From Pseudalkalibacillus hwajinpoensis (GTDB taxonomy: Bacteria; Bacillota; Bacilli; Bacillales; Guptibacillaceae), in NCBI RefSeq assembly GCF_039851965.1, contig NZ_CP156674.1:1-64000 (forward strand): 64,000 nt of DNA, given 5' to 3'. Made by a program: the position numbers and the translations under genes. The notes beneath the pieces were generated by a model. That model searched no databases and had not been told where the DNA came from. It worked only from the letters and a program-made list of their open reading frames with translations. Below, piece after piece: positions 9,123-17,938 of this stretch; position 1 is the stretch's first letter, and each line of letters opens with the position of its first letter.

Positions 9123-9878
9123 ATGGGAAAAATACATGTATTAATGAAGAAGGAAGATATTGACCGAGAGAAAATTGGGCAAGACAAAATTGCGGTCGTA
9201 CTTGATGTTTTGTTAGCTACATCAACCATTACGTCAGCACTTGAGTTCGGAGCTGAGCAGGTTATTCCAGTTTTAGATCAACAGGATGGCTTAAACGAAG
9301 CGAAATCACTTCAAGAAGGGACATACTTGCTTTCTGGTGAGTACGAAGGTAAAACAATTGAAGGATTTCTTGATCCGAATCCCCTTCAACTAAAGGCGGC
9401 AGTCAAAGGGAAAACCCTTATTCTCTCTACGACAAACGGTACAGTAGCAATCAAACGAACAGGGGAAGCCAAGCGAGTATACGTTGCCTCCCTTTTGAAT
9501 GGAGCCGCAATTGCTTCGAAGTTAAATCGGGAGCACTCAGAAGAAACGATCGTCATTGTGTGTTCGGGTTCTTCTGGTGAATTTGCCCTCGAAGATTTTT
9601 ATGGAGCAGGTTATGTCATCAACGAAATGATGACTTCTCAATCTGGTTGGAATCTAACGGATGCCGCTCAAGCTGCTGTTTCGTTTTATCGTGGTAGTGA
9701 AAGAAGCGGGGAAGATGTTCTGTTTTCCTCCCGTGTTGGCGAAATGATTAGACGGTATGGTTTTGATGACGAAGTGAGGTTTGTTGCATCAGAAGGAATT
9801 TTTTCTATTATTCCGTTTGTACAGGGGAAGAAAACAGTTGTACGAGAGGAGGTTCACCATGACACAAACAAAGTTTAG
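9123..9878 (+). CDS. comB: ComB-family 2-phosphosulfolactate phosphatase homologue
   Basis: A 251-residue member of the ComB family. It carries VVLDVLLATSTI, the GEYEGKTIEGFLDPNPLQ segment, STTNGT and CSGSSGEFALEDFYGAG, all family hallmarks. Characterised ComB removes phosphate from phosphosulfolactate in coenzyme M synthesis, which this organism is not expected to make. The gene starts 9 bases after the kinase and overlaps the next dehydrogenase by 20 bases. A phosphatase for a phosphorylated hydroxyacid made by the neighbouring kinase is therefore a plausible inference. Confidence 0.82.
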   Translation: MGKIHVLMKKEDIDREKIGQDKIAVVLDVLLATSTITSALEFGAEQVIPVLDQQDGLNEAKSLQEGTYLLSGEYEGKTIEGFLDPNPLQLKAAVKGKTLILSTTNGTVAIKRTGEAKRVYVASLLNGAAIASKLNREHSEETIVIVCSGSSGEFALEDFYGAGYVINEMMTSQSGWNLTDAAQAAVSFYRGSERSGEDVLFSSRVGEMIRRYGFDDEVRFVASEGIFSIIPFVQGKKTVVREEVHHDTNKV

Positions 9879-11598
9879 TCGCTCAGGTGCTGATTTTCTT
9901 TACAGACGTTCGAATGCAGAAGATCTATTTACGCCTGAAGAATTTAGCGCTGAACACACGATGATTGAGAGAACAGCTCAGCAATTTATTGAAAAAGAAG
10001 TGGAGCCACATCGACAGTCTATCGAGCATCAGGATTTCGATCGTGTCGTCTCTTTACTGAAAAAAGCAGGAGAACTTGGACTGCTCGGGCATAGTATACC
10101 AGAAAAATATGGTGGCCTTGGTCTTGATAAAATATCAAAAGGAATCGTAGGAGAAGTAGTTGGAAGAACGAGTAGCTACGGGGTTGCACACTCTAACCAT
10201 ACCTGTATTGCTACTCTTCCGATTACTCATTTTGGAAGTCATGAACAAAAAGAAAAGTATCTACCTAAACTCGCTTCCGGTGAGTACCTTGGCGCCTATT
10301 GTTTAACTGAGCCTGGGGCAGGGTCTGATGCCCTTGCATCACAGACAACCGCCGTGCTCAGTCAAGATGGGACACACTATTTATTAAATGGAACGAAACT
10401 TTACATTACAAACGCGGTATTTTCAGATACTTTCATCATCTATGCCAAAGTGGATGGGAAACATTTTTCAGCTTTTATTGTAGAGAGAAATTTTCCAGGA
10501 CTCTCACTTGGACCAGAAGAGAAAAAGATGGGTATTAAAGGATCCTCCACAAGGTCAGTCATTTTAGAAGATTGCCAGGTACCTGTTGAGAATCTTTTAG
10601 GGGATGTTGGAAAAGGCCATGTGATTGCATTAAATGTGCTGAATTTAGGTCGATTTAACCTTGGCTCAGCTTGTACTGGTGGTGCAAAGCAAGGATTGAA
10701 GCTTGCACTGGACCATACGAATGAACGGAAGCAGTTTGGTAGGACGATCGCTGAATTCACGGCAACGCAGGAAAAGGTTGCTCGAATGATGGCTCGCATC
10801 TATGCTTCTGAGTCGCTTCAGTACCGAACTGCTTCTCTGATAGAAGAAGCGATGAATGGTCTCTATGATGAGACGGATCATCGAACCGTCGGCAATCAAA
10901 TGATGGAATATGCCGTTGAGTGTGCGATATGTAAAGTGTTTGGGTCCGAAACGCTGGATGCTGTTGTAGATGAGTCACTTCAACTGCATGGAGGCGCTGG
11001 CTTTATTCAGGAGTATCCTATTGAACAAATGTACCGCGACTCAAGGATAAACCGTATTTTTGAAGGAACAAATGAAGTTAATCGAATGTTGATTCCCGGT
11101 AATCTCTTCAAGAAGGCAATGAAGGGTCACATTCCACTTGAAGAATTGATCGAAAAGGCAAGAAAAGAACTATTGGAAGAAAAACATCACCATGATGAAG
11201 AAGCTGCGATCCAGAGTATACGCAATGTTTTTCTCTTTTGTGCAGGAGTAGCGTATCAAAAGCACGGTGAGCAGTTGATGGACAATCAGGAAACGCTTAT
11301 GAAGCTTGCGAATATGGCTATTATGTTATATGCAGCTGAGTCAGCCGTTCTTCGAGCAATGAAAGATCAAAAAGACGATGGTCTGAAAAAGCAGTTAGCG
11401 AGAACGTTTTTGGAAGAAGCTCTTTTATCAATAGAATCATCTGCTCGCATGCTTCTTAGCATTCTTGATAAAGCTGATAAACAAAAAGCGATTCAACTAA
11501 TTTTTAAAGAACTATCAGTTTACGAGTTTGATCCTTCTCTTCAGCGGAATCGTGAAATTGCGAAGCATGCATTTAACAAGCTGAGATACGACGTATAG
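9859..11598 (+). CDS. Acyl-CoA dehydrogenase (FadE/VLCAD-like)
   Basis: A 579-residue acyl-CoA dehydrogenase with the long C-terminal extension of the VLCAD/FadE type. It has the FAD motif YCLTEPGAGSDA and the catalytic-glutamate segment RIFEGTNE. ATG 9859 is chosen because AGAGGAGGTTCACC precedes it. An upstream in-frame start at 9781 would lie deep inside the phosphatase gene. It introduces the 2,3 double bond into acyl-CoA and passes electrons to ETF. It is distinct from the ACAD11-type enzyme at the window start. Confidence 0.9.
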   Translation: MTQTKFSRSGADFLYRRSNAEDLFTPEEFSAEHTMIERTAQQFIEKEVEPHRQSIEHQDFDRVVSLLKKAGELGLLGHSIPEKYGGLGLDKISKGIVGEVVGRTSSYGVAHSNHTCIATLPITHFGSHEQKEKYLPKLASGEYLGAYCLTEPGAGSDALASQTTAVLSQDGTHYLLNGTKLYITNAVFSDTFIIYAKVDGKHFSAFIVERNFPGLSLGPEEKKMGIKGSSTRSVILEDCQVPVENLLGDVGKGHVIALNVLNLGRFNLGSACTGGAKQGLKLALDHTNERKQFGRTIAEFTATQEKVARMMARIYASESLQYRTASLIEEAMNGLYDETDHRTVGNQMMEYAVECAICKVFGSETLDAVVDESLQLHGGAGFIQEYPIEQMYRDSRINRIFEGTNEVNRMLIPGNLFKKAMKGHIPLEELIEKARKELLEEKHHHDEEAAIQSIRNVFLFCAGVAYQKHGEQLMDNQETLMKLANMAIMLYAAESAVLRAMKDQKDDGLKKQLARTFLEEALLSIESSARMLLSILDKADKQKAIQLIFKELSVYEFDPSLQRNREIAKHAFNKLRYDV

Positions 11599-11612
11599 AA
11601 AGTGGTGAAATG

Positions 11613-12383
11613 ATGGGCAGGTTTACAGGAAGAACAGCTGTGATTACGGGCGGAGGAAGTGGGATAGGAGCTATGACCGCGAGACGTATTGCCTCTGAAG
11701 GCGGCACGGTTATCCTCGTCGGGCGAACAAAAGAAAAGCTTGAAAGAACGGCTAAAGAGCTTGATGGCCTGGAAGGAAATGCACTCATTTTTACAGCGGA
11801 CGTAACAAATCAAGCAGACATCGACCAATTATCTTCATTTATTAAGAAAAACGCTAGTTTCCCTCATATTCTAGTAAATAATGCAGGAGGATCCACAGGT
11901 TCTCCTATTCTGGATATGACCGAAGAAAACTGGGACCATGCCCAGAATGTGAATTTAAAAAGTGTATTTCTCGTTTCAAAATCACTCGGGAAACTCATGC
12001 TAGAAGCAGCTACGGAAAATGAAGAAATCGGGGATCTGTCAATTGTGAATGTGGCTTCATTATCCGGTCATAAAGCAGGAGCACAAATACCTCACTACAG
12101 TGCGGCTAAAGCCGCGGTTATCAACTTTACCAGGGCTCTTGCTGTCGAACTGTCTCCGTATGTTCGTGTGAATTCTGTATCCCCGGGATTTGTTGAAACA
12201 CCTTTAACGGAAAATGGACTAAAAAACGAAAGATTTGAAGCTTCGATTAAGCGGAATACAGCACTAAACCGTGTGGGACAGGCTGGCGAAATAGCAAACG
12301 TTATCGCGTTCGCTGCTTCATCTGAAGCAAGTTATATGACAGGTTCAGATTTATTAGTCGACGGTGGCTGGCTCATCGTATAA
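11613..12383 (+). CDS. SDR-family oxidoreductase
   Basis: A 256-residue SDR with TGGGSGIG near residue 12, NNAGG and a YSAAK catalytic pair. It resembles 2,4-dienoyl-CoA reductase or 3-oxoacyl reductase-type SDRs. The middle has a short insertion (EAATENEEIGDLS) absent from the other two SDRs of the island. Start ATG 11613 is better spaced from GTGGTGAA than ATG 11610, but both are possible. It is co-transcribed with the flanking dehydrogenase and hydratase. Confidence 0.85.
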   Translation: MGRFTGRTAVITGGGSGIGAMTARRIASEGGTVILVGRTKEKLERTAKELDGLEGNALIFTADVTNQADIDQLSSFIKKNASFPHILVNNAGGSTGSPILDMTEENWDHAQNVNLKSVFLVSKSLGKLMLEAATENEEIGDLSIVNVASLSGHKAGAQIPHYSAAKAAVINFTRALAVELSPYVRVNSVSPGFVETPLTENGLKNERFEASIKRNTALNRVGQAGEIANVIAFAASSEASYMTGSDLLVDGGWLIV

Positions 12384-12401
12384 AAAGGGAGAGTGTTAGT
12401 A

Positions 12402-13193
12402 ATGGAAACAACAATAAAAACGGATCACTTAAAAGTAAATGTTCAGGGAGCTGTGCTCCATTTAACCTTAAATCGACCAGAGGCATTAAATGCATTTAGC
12501 CCTGATATGATACTCGGATTAACGAAAGCAATGCAGGACGCTAAAGTGAACGATGAAATCCGCGTTGTTGTTCTTTCTGGTGCGGGACGTTCTTTCAGTG
12601 CAGGTGGCGATGTGAAAACGATGGGCGATACAACTTCAACTGAAGTGTACGATCATATCGGGAAATTAAACGAGCTTGTCCTCGCGATGAAGGATCTTGA
12701 AAAACCGATTATATCAGTGATTCATGGCTTTGCTGCAGGGGCAGGTTTCAACCTTGCACTTGCAAGTGATATTATTCTTGCAGCCGAAGATAGCAATTTC
12801 GTCTTAAGCTTTTCACAGGTAGGACTGATATCAGATGGTGGTGGTCTTTCGTTCTTACCTCGCTTAATTGGTCCTTACAAAGCGAAGGAACTCTTCTTCT
12901 CTGCCCAGCCAATTACAGCAAAAGAAGCAAAAGAGTTACGGATTGTGAATCAAACCTACCCGCTTTCAGAATTACAGGATGAAGCGATGGCCTATGCGGA
13001 TAAAATTTCCAGAGGACCTGGTAAAGCATTCGGATTTATTAAAAAAATCGCAGATGCCTCACTCACGGCTTCTTTACCTGAAGTACTTGAACAGGAGCGT
13101 ATCACACAGGCATTAATGGTGACAACGGAAGATCATAAAGAAGGTGCTACGGCTTTTAAAGAAAAACGCGCACCTCAATTTAAAGGTAAGTAA
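12402..13193 (+). CDS. Enoyl-CoA hydratase/isomerase family protein
   Basis: A 263-residue crotonase. The oxyanion-hole segments SFSAGGDVKTM and GFAAGAGFNLALASD are clear. The position that is glutamate in classical hydratases (GGGCE in the paralogue) reads AGAGFN here, which suggests an isomerase or other crotonase activity rather than straightforward hydration. ATG 12402 follows AAAGGGAGAG with good spacing. It is the last gene before a gap and hairpin that separate it from the importer genes. Confidence 0.85.
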   Translation: METTIKTDHLKVNVQGAVLHLTLNRPEALNAFSPDMILGLTKAMQDAKVNDEIRVVVLSGAGRSFSAGGDVKTMGDTTSTEVYDHIGKLNELVLAMKDLEKPIISVIHGFAAGAGFNLALASDIILAAEDSNFVLSFSQVGLISDGGGLSFLPRLIGPYKAKELFFSAQPITAKEAKELRIVNQTYPLSELQDEAMAYADKISRGPGKAFGFIKKIADASLTASLPEVLEQERITQALMVTTEDHKEGATAFKEKRAPQFKGK

Positions 13194-13201
13194 TGAACGT
13201 T

Positions 13202-13231
13202 TCAGGATTGAGGTGAATACTTCAATCCTGA
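13202..13231. repeat. 10-bp perfect inverted repeat between hydratase and importer
   Basis: TCAGGATTGA and TCAATCCTGA form a perfect 10-bp stem with a 10-base loop just after the hydratase stop. There is no following T-run. It may protect mRNA ends or act as a weak Rho-type stop that lowers expression of the downstream importer. The rest of the 117-base gap shows no other clear signal apart from AAGGAGG before livH. Confidence 0.5.
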
Positions 13232-13313
13232 CCTATATCTCAACATCTTGAATCCTCAACATAAGCCCCCCGTTACCTTTGTCTGGATCCTATTTGAATG
13301 AAGGAGGAAAATG

Positions 13314-14177
13314 ATGGAGCTCCTTTTCCAGCAGATTTTTAACGGACTTACAATTGGAAGCGTTTACACACTCGTTGCTCTTGGCTTAACACTCGTATTC
13401 GGTATCCTTCACGTCCCCAATTTTGCACACGGTGCTTTCTACATGGTTGGTGCTTATATCACGTTAATGATGATGGTTGGTTTTGGCTTCAATTACTGGA
13501 TTGCAATCATTGCATCTGTTGCAGTCGTTGCCTTACTCGGAGTGGTAACTCAGCAGTTAATCTTCAAACGTTTAGAAGGTGCTGATGGCATGAGAATGAT
13601 GGTTGCAGCCATAGGTATCCTGCTGTTTCTTGAAGCATTTGGGCAGTTCATGTGGGGCACAGAATACCATAGAATGACTACGCCATATGGTTCTGTCGTG
13701 AACCTGTTTGGATTAACGGTTACCCTACAGCGATTATTAATTATTGTCGCCGCTGTCATTTTAATGCTTGCACTTCATTTCTTTTTAACAAAAACGATGA
13801 TCGGGGCGGCTATTATTGCAATGGCTCAAAATAGAGAAGGTGCGTTCCTGGTGGGAATCAATGCGAATCAAGTTGCCTGGCTAACGTTCGCGATTGCTGG
13901 TGGACTTGCAGCAGCAGCAGCATCTCTTGCTTCTCCCATTAATCTTGTTTTTCCTACAATGGGAAATCTCGTTATTATGAAGGCGTTTGTCATTATTATT
14001 ATTGGAGGGATGGGCAGTATTCCTGGAGCCATTGTTGGCGGATATCTGCTTGGGTTAACGGAAAGCATCGGGGCAACGTACATATCTTCAGATTACAAAG
14101 ATGTGATTGCGTTTCTCTTACTGGTTCTGATCCTCACAGCTAAACCGACAGGATTGTTTGCGAAGGGGGTTCAGTAA
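13314..14177 (+). CDS. livH: LIV-type ABC transporter permease LivH
   Basis: A 287-residue polytopic membrane protein of the branched-chain amino acid (HAAT) permease family. The N-terminus FNGLTIGSVYTLVALGLTLV and the segment IGGMGSIPGAIVGG are typical of LivH. AAGGAGG lies 6 bases before ATG 13314 (ATG 13311 is a poorer fit). It forms the channel with LivM. In this context the importer more likely brings in the carboxylate degraded by the island than leucine. LIV-type importers are often recruited for aromatic or other organic acids. Confidence 0.92.
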   Translation: MELLFQQIFNGLTIGSVYTLVALGLTLVFGILHVPNFAHGAFYMVGAYITLMMMVGFGFNYWIAIIASVAVVALLGVVTQQLIFKRLEGADGMRMMVAAIGILLFLEAFGQFMWGTEYHRMTTPYGSVVNLFGLTVTLQRLLIIVAAVILMLALHFFLTKTMIGAAIIAMAQNREGAFLVGINANQVAWLTFAIAGGLAAAAASLASPINLVFPTMGNLVIMKAFVIIIIGGMGSIPGAIVGGYLLGLTESIGATYISSDYKDVIAFLLLVLILTAKPTGLFAKGVQ

Positions 14178-15184
14178 TGCTGAATGTTCTTTCAAAGCGT
14201 AATATGCTGATCACGATTGCAGGTATCGCCATCCTATTTCCACTGGTGTTCCAGAATATGTACCTTCTTCAGCTTTTAACTCTTGTATTTATCTGGTCTA
14301 TAGCTGTATATGGGTTCAATATCATTTCAGGTTATGTGGGCTATTTGTCTTTAGCACATGCAGGTTTTTTTGCGATTGGCGCCTATGGGCTCGGGCTATT
14401 AACGACAAAAGCAGGACTGCCATACTGGGTCTCCTTACTCATGGCAGTAGTAATCACAGCTCTGGCAGGTGCACTCGTAGGACTCATCGCCCTCCGTACT
14501 AAATCACACTTTTTTGCGATTTACACGATGTGTGTAGGGATGATTATTTACCTCCTAATTGATAAATGGGACAGTTTGACTGGGGGAGTAAGAGGGTTGA
14601 TTGGTATTTCTGCACCGGATAACATAGGTCCGATCACGTTCGATTCATTAACTTCTCAGTATTATCTTGCTCTCTTTTTCCTGATAGTTACTATTTTTGT
14701 TTGTTACAGGATAGTTCACTCTCTACTTGGAAGAACGTTTATTGCGATTCGAAATAGTGAAGAGCTTGCCAAAACGATTGGGATCTCGATTATGAAAAAT
14801 CAACTTCTTGCGTTTACCTTATCAGCTCTATTTGCCGGGTTATCAGGTGCTTTGTACGCATCATTTATTCGATTTATTGGTCCGCAAATCTCTGCGATTA
14901 CGGTGACGTTTGAGATGCTAATGTATCTTCTTGTAGGTGGAATTGGAACGTTAACTGGTCCTTTAGTTGGTACGCTAATTGTTATATCACTAACACAGTC
15001 ACTTCAATTCTTAGAGGAATATCGCATGCTTATTTTTGGTCCGGTTGTTGTCCTTCTTGTTCTTTATTATCCAAGAGGAATCACTGGAAGCATTAATACT
15101 TTCTTACTAAAAAGAAAACAACAGAAAGTAAAAGGACGGGATAAGGAACACGAGGTGAAACGGGATGTAGGGGAGGCTGGCTAA
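14177..15184 (+). CDS. livM: LIV-type ABC transporter permease LivM
   Basis: A 335-residue partner permease with about nine membrane spans. The signature SGYVGYLSLAHAGFFAIGAY and the C-terminal YLLVGGIGTLTGPLVG are typical of LivM. Its ATG overlaps the livH stop (TAATG). The tail is highly charged (KRKQQKVKGRDKEHEVKRD) and presumably cytoplasmic. Confidence 0.92.
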   Translation: MLNVLSKRNMLITIAGIAILFPLVFQNMYLLQLLTLVFIWSIAVYGFNIISGYVGYLSLAHAGFFAIGAYGLGLLTTKAGLPYWVSLLMAVVITALAGALVGLIALRTKSHFFAIYTMCVGMIIYLLIDKWDSLTGGVRGLIGISAPDNIGPITFDSLTSQYYLALFFLIVTIFVCYRIVHSLLGRTFIAIRNSEELAKTIGISIMKNQLLAFTLSALFAGLSGALYASFIRFIGPQISAITVTFEMLMYLLVGGIGTLTGPLVGTLIVISLTQSLQFLEEYRMLIFGPVVVLLVLYYPRGITGSINTFLLKRKQQKVKGRDKEHEVKRDVGEAG

Positions 15185-15963
15185 TGTTCTTTGCAACAGA
15201 AGGAATTACCAAAAGGTTCGGAGGTCTTGCAGCAGTTGAGGATGTTGACGTTTCATTCGATAAAGGATCGATTACTGCAATCATCGGTCCAAACGGCGCG
15301 GGAAAATCAACTTTTTTCAATTTGATTAGTGGGATTCATCCTGTTACATCTGGAAAAGTGATTTTTAAAGGAAATGACATTACGAAGCTTCCGCCTCAGC
15401 AGGTGGCAAGGCTCGGGATTGGCCGAACGTTTCAGACAACGAATTTGTTTGAGCAATCAACAGTTCTTGATAATGTGCTAATTGGCCACAGGCTTCGAAC
15501 GAAATCAGGCCTCTGGGACGCAATTTTCAGAACGTCACGGGAAAAAGAGGAAGAGAAAAGATCATACGAGAAAGCTCTAAAAGCCCTTGAGTTCGTAGAA
15601 CTGATGAATGTTGTCGAACATCCAGTTTCGTTAATCTCGCAGGAAGAGAAAAAGCGGCTAGCTTTCGCACTTGCCCTTGCTACAGATCCAGAAATGGTGC
15701 TGCTTGATGAACCGGCAGCTGGAGTTAATCCAGATGAAACTGATGGTCTTGCATACCTAATGAGAAAGATGGCAGACCACGGAATTACCGTTTGCCTGAT
15801 TGAGCATAAAATGCCGATGATTATGAGTCTTGCCGATAAAATTGTTGTTTTAAATCACGGTAAGAAAATTGCGGAAGGAAGGCCGGAAGAAATCCGTCAG
15901 AATGACGCTGTTATCCGGGCTTATTTAGGGGGGGAAGCGCATGCTCCAGCTAAACAATATTAA
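15184..15963 (+). CDS. livG: LIV-type ABC transporter ATPase LivG
   Basis: A 259-residue ATP-binding subunit. Walker A is GPNGAGKST and Walker B MVLLDEPAAG, followed by ETD and the switch His in LIEHKM. The signature loop reads LISQEEKKRLAFA instead of LSGGQ, which is unusual though degenerate LivG signatures exist. It starts within the livM stop (TAATG) and its 3' end overlaps livF by 23 bases. Confidence 0.92.
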   Translation: MFFATEGITKRFGGLAAVEDVDVSFDKGSITAIIGPNGAGKSTFFNLISGIHPVTSGKVIFKGNDITKLPPQQVARLGIGRTFQTTNLFEQSTVLDNVLIGHRLRTKSGLWDAIFRTSREKEEEKRSYEKALKALEFVELMNVVEHPVSLISQEEKKRLAFALALATDPEMVLLDEPAAGVNPDETDGLAYLMRKMADHGITVCLIEHKMPMIMSLADKIVVLNHGKKIAEGRPEEIRQNDAVIRAYLGGEAHAPAKQY

Positions 15964-16648
15964 TGTCAATTATGGGGCATCGAACGTTCTCCATAATATT
16001 CGTTTACATGTTGAGGAAGGCGAGACCGTAGTGCTGCTTGGTGCCAACGGGGCAGGGAAGAGTACGATTTTTCGAACGATCAGCGGTCTGATGAAGCGGG
16101 TTTCTGGAGATGTGTTATTTATGGACCGAAAACTAACAGGCAAGTCACCACATGCCCTTGTTAAAGAAGGAATCGTACAATGCCCCGAAGGAAGGAAGCT
16201 GTTCCCACATATGTCTGTGTATGAGAATTTGAAAATGGGCAGCTTTGTTCATCGAAAGCATCGTAAAGAAGTTGAGAAACGCTTAAAGGAGGTGTATTCC
16301 CTCTTTCCCATTCTTTATGACAAGCGACACGAAGCAGCTGGTTCTTTGAGTGGCGGTCAACAGCAAATGCTCGCAATTGGTAGAGCGCTCATGGCGAATC
16401 CAAAAGTGCTTCTCCTTGATGAACCATCACTAGGGTTAGCTCCGTTAATCGTGGAGCAAATGTTTAACATTATTGAAGATATTAACGAACAGGGGACAAC
16501 GATCCTTTTAGCAGAGCAAAATGCAAATGCAGCACTTCAAATTTCCAACAGAGGCTATGTCATTGAAAGTGGAAAAATTGTCCTAGAGGGTAATAGAGAA
16601 GAACTACTATCTAATGACGAAATTCGAAAGGCTTACATTGGTGCATAA
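15941..16648 (+). CDS. livF: LIV-type ABC transporter ATPase LivF
   Basis: A 235-residue ATPase with Walker A GANGAGKST, a canonical signature SLSGGQQQMLAIGRAL, Walker B LLLDEPSLGL and AEQNANAAL. AGGGGGGGAAG inside the end of livG acts as the ribosome site. With LivG it would form an asymmetric ATPase pair, with only one fully canonical signature motif. Confidence 0.92.
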   Translation: MLQLNNINVNYGASNVLHNIRLHVEEGETVVLLGANGAGKSTIFRTISGLMKRVSGDVLFMDRKLTGKSPHALVKEGIVQCPEGRKLFPHMSVYENLKMGSFVHRKHRKEVEKRLKEVYSLFPILYDKRHEAAGSLSGGQQQMLAIGRALMANPKVLLLDEPSLGLAPLIVEQMFNIIEDINEQGTTILLAEQNANAALQISNRGYVIESGKIVLEGNREELLSNDEIRKAYIGA

Positions 16649-16677
16649 AATCAATCGAATTGAATAGGGGGAAAACA

Positions 16678-17913
16678 ATGAGATTCGGGAAAAAGTTTTT
16701 TGTACTTACGATGATACTAATAGGAATCATCGTCATGGCGGGTTGTGCTGCAAATTCAGTAAGTAACACAGGTAATTCAGAAAATACAGCTTCTTCGAAT
16801 GCACCTGAAGACACTAGCACTGAAGGTGATGCAGCTAAAATGGAAAATATGGTCAACATTGGCTTTAGTGGGCCATTGAGTGGTCCAGCAGCCTACTACG
16901 GTGAAAACACATTGAGTGGACTCGAAATGGCAGTAGACGAAATTAATCAAGAAGGGTTTGAAGTGAACGGCAAAACCTACGGCATTAATCTCGTTACACT
17001 TGATGATCAGTATCTTCCTAATGAAACAGGGACAAACGCAAGAAGACTTGTACAGGAAAACAATACTCCTGTTATCTTCGTTCCACATAGCGGCGGAGTA
17101 TTTGCTACACAGGTGTTTAATGAGCAGGAGAATTTTATGATTGCAGCATATACAAGTGAGCCGAAAATTATGGAGCAAGATAATTCGTTAACTCTTGGTA
17201 TCCCACCTGCTTACAGCGCATACCCTGAACCATTTACGAAGTATCAAATGGAGCGATTCGGTAAGAAGATCGCACTTCTTCCTACAGCTTCTCAGTACGG
17301 AAAAGACTGGACTGAGGCGCTCAAACCAGTTTGGGAAGAAAATGGTGGAGAAGTCGTATTTGAAGGTTCGATTGATTTTAGCAAAGATACTGATTTCTTT
17401 TCAATCGTTACGAAAGCATTAAGTAATGATCCTGATGTTCTCTTCGTAGGAGGGCCATCACAGCCGACGGCATTAGTCATCAAACAGGCTAGAGAGCTCG
17501 GGTTTGAGGGCGGATTCATGCTTATGGACCAGGCGAAAATTGAGGAAGTAGAACCCGTTCTTGGTGGACTTGAACAGCTAGAAGGCACGATAGGGACTCT
17601 ACCTATTATTGATAGCGATGCGCCAGGTGGTGAGGATTTTGTCAAGCAGTACAAAGAGCGTTTTGATCGTATCCCAACTGCTGAAGGTGCTTTTAATTAT
17701 CAGGCAATGCACGTGCTTGTAAATGCAATGAAAGAAGCGGGTAGTGTTGACGATCCTGCAAAAATCATGGAAAGTTTGGATGCCGGAATCCAAACGCTAT
17801 CGGACGAACACATGGTATGGCATTTAACAGGTATTTATAATGGTGGAGCGTTTGATTGGAAGCCGGCTATTGGAGTAGTGGAGGATGGCAAGGTTGTTCA
17901 GATAGAGCAATAA
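16678..17913 (+). CDS. LIV-type extracellular substrate-binding lipoprotein
   Basis: A 411-residue lipoprotein. The signal peptide ends in a lipobox (VMAGC) and is followed by a Ser/Asn/Glu-rich linker. The mature part starts with VNIGFSGPLSGPAAYYGENT, typical of the periplasmic-binding-protein type 1 receptors of LIV systems. ATG 16678 is chosen over an upstream frame opening at 16660 because TAGGGGGAAAACA precedes it and it gives a proper signal peptide. It supplies the ligand to LivHMGF. Ligand identity is unknown, but the neighbouring CoA ligase and lactonase suggest an organic acid. Confidence 0.92.
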   Translation: MRFGKKFFVLTMILIGIIVMAGCAANSVSNTGNSENTASSNAPEDTSTEGDAAKMENMVNIGFSGPLSGPAAYYGENTLSGLEMAVDEINQEGFEVNGKTYGINLVTLDDQYLPNETGTNARRLVQENNTPVIFVPHSGGVFATQVFNEQENFMIAAYTSEPKIMEQDNSLTLGIPPAYSAYPEPFTKYQMERFGKKIALLPTASQYGKDWTEALKPVWEENGGEVVFEGSIDFSKDTDFFSIVTKALSNDPDVLFVGGPSQPTALVIKQARELGFEGGFMLMDQAKIEEVEPVLGGLEQLEGTIGTLPIIDSDAPGGEDFVKQYKERFDRIPTAEGAFNYQAMHVLVNAMKEAGSVDDPAKIMESLDAGIQTLSDEHMVWHLTGIYNGGAFDWKPAIGVVEDGKVVQIEQ

Positions 17914-17938
17914 AAGAGTTTGAAAGGGGTTCGAAGAT

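Noticed and set aside
13202..13231. Hairpin as a terminator
   Set aside because: The stem is perfect but no T-run follows, so it was listed as a repeat only.
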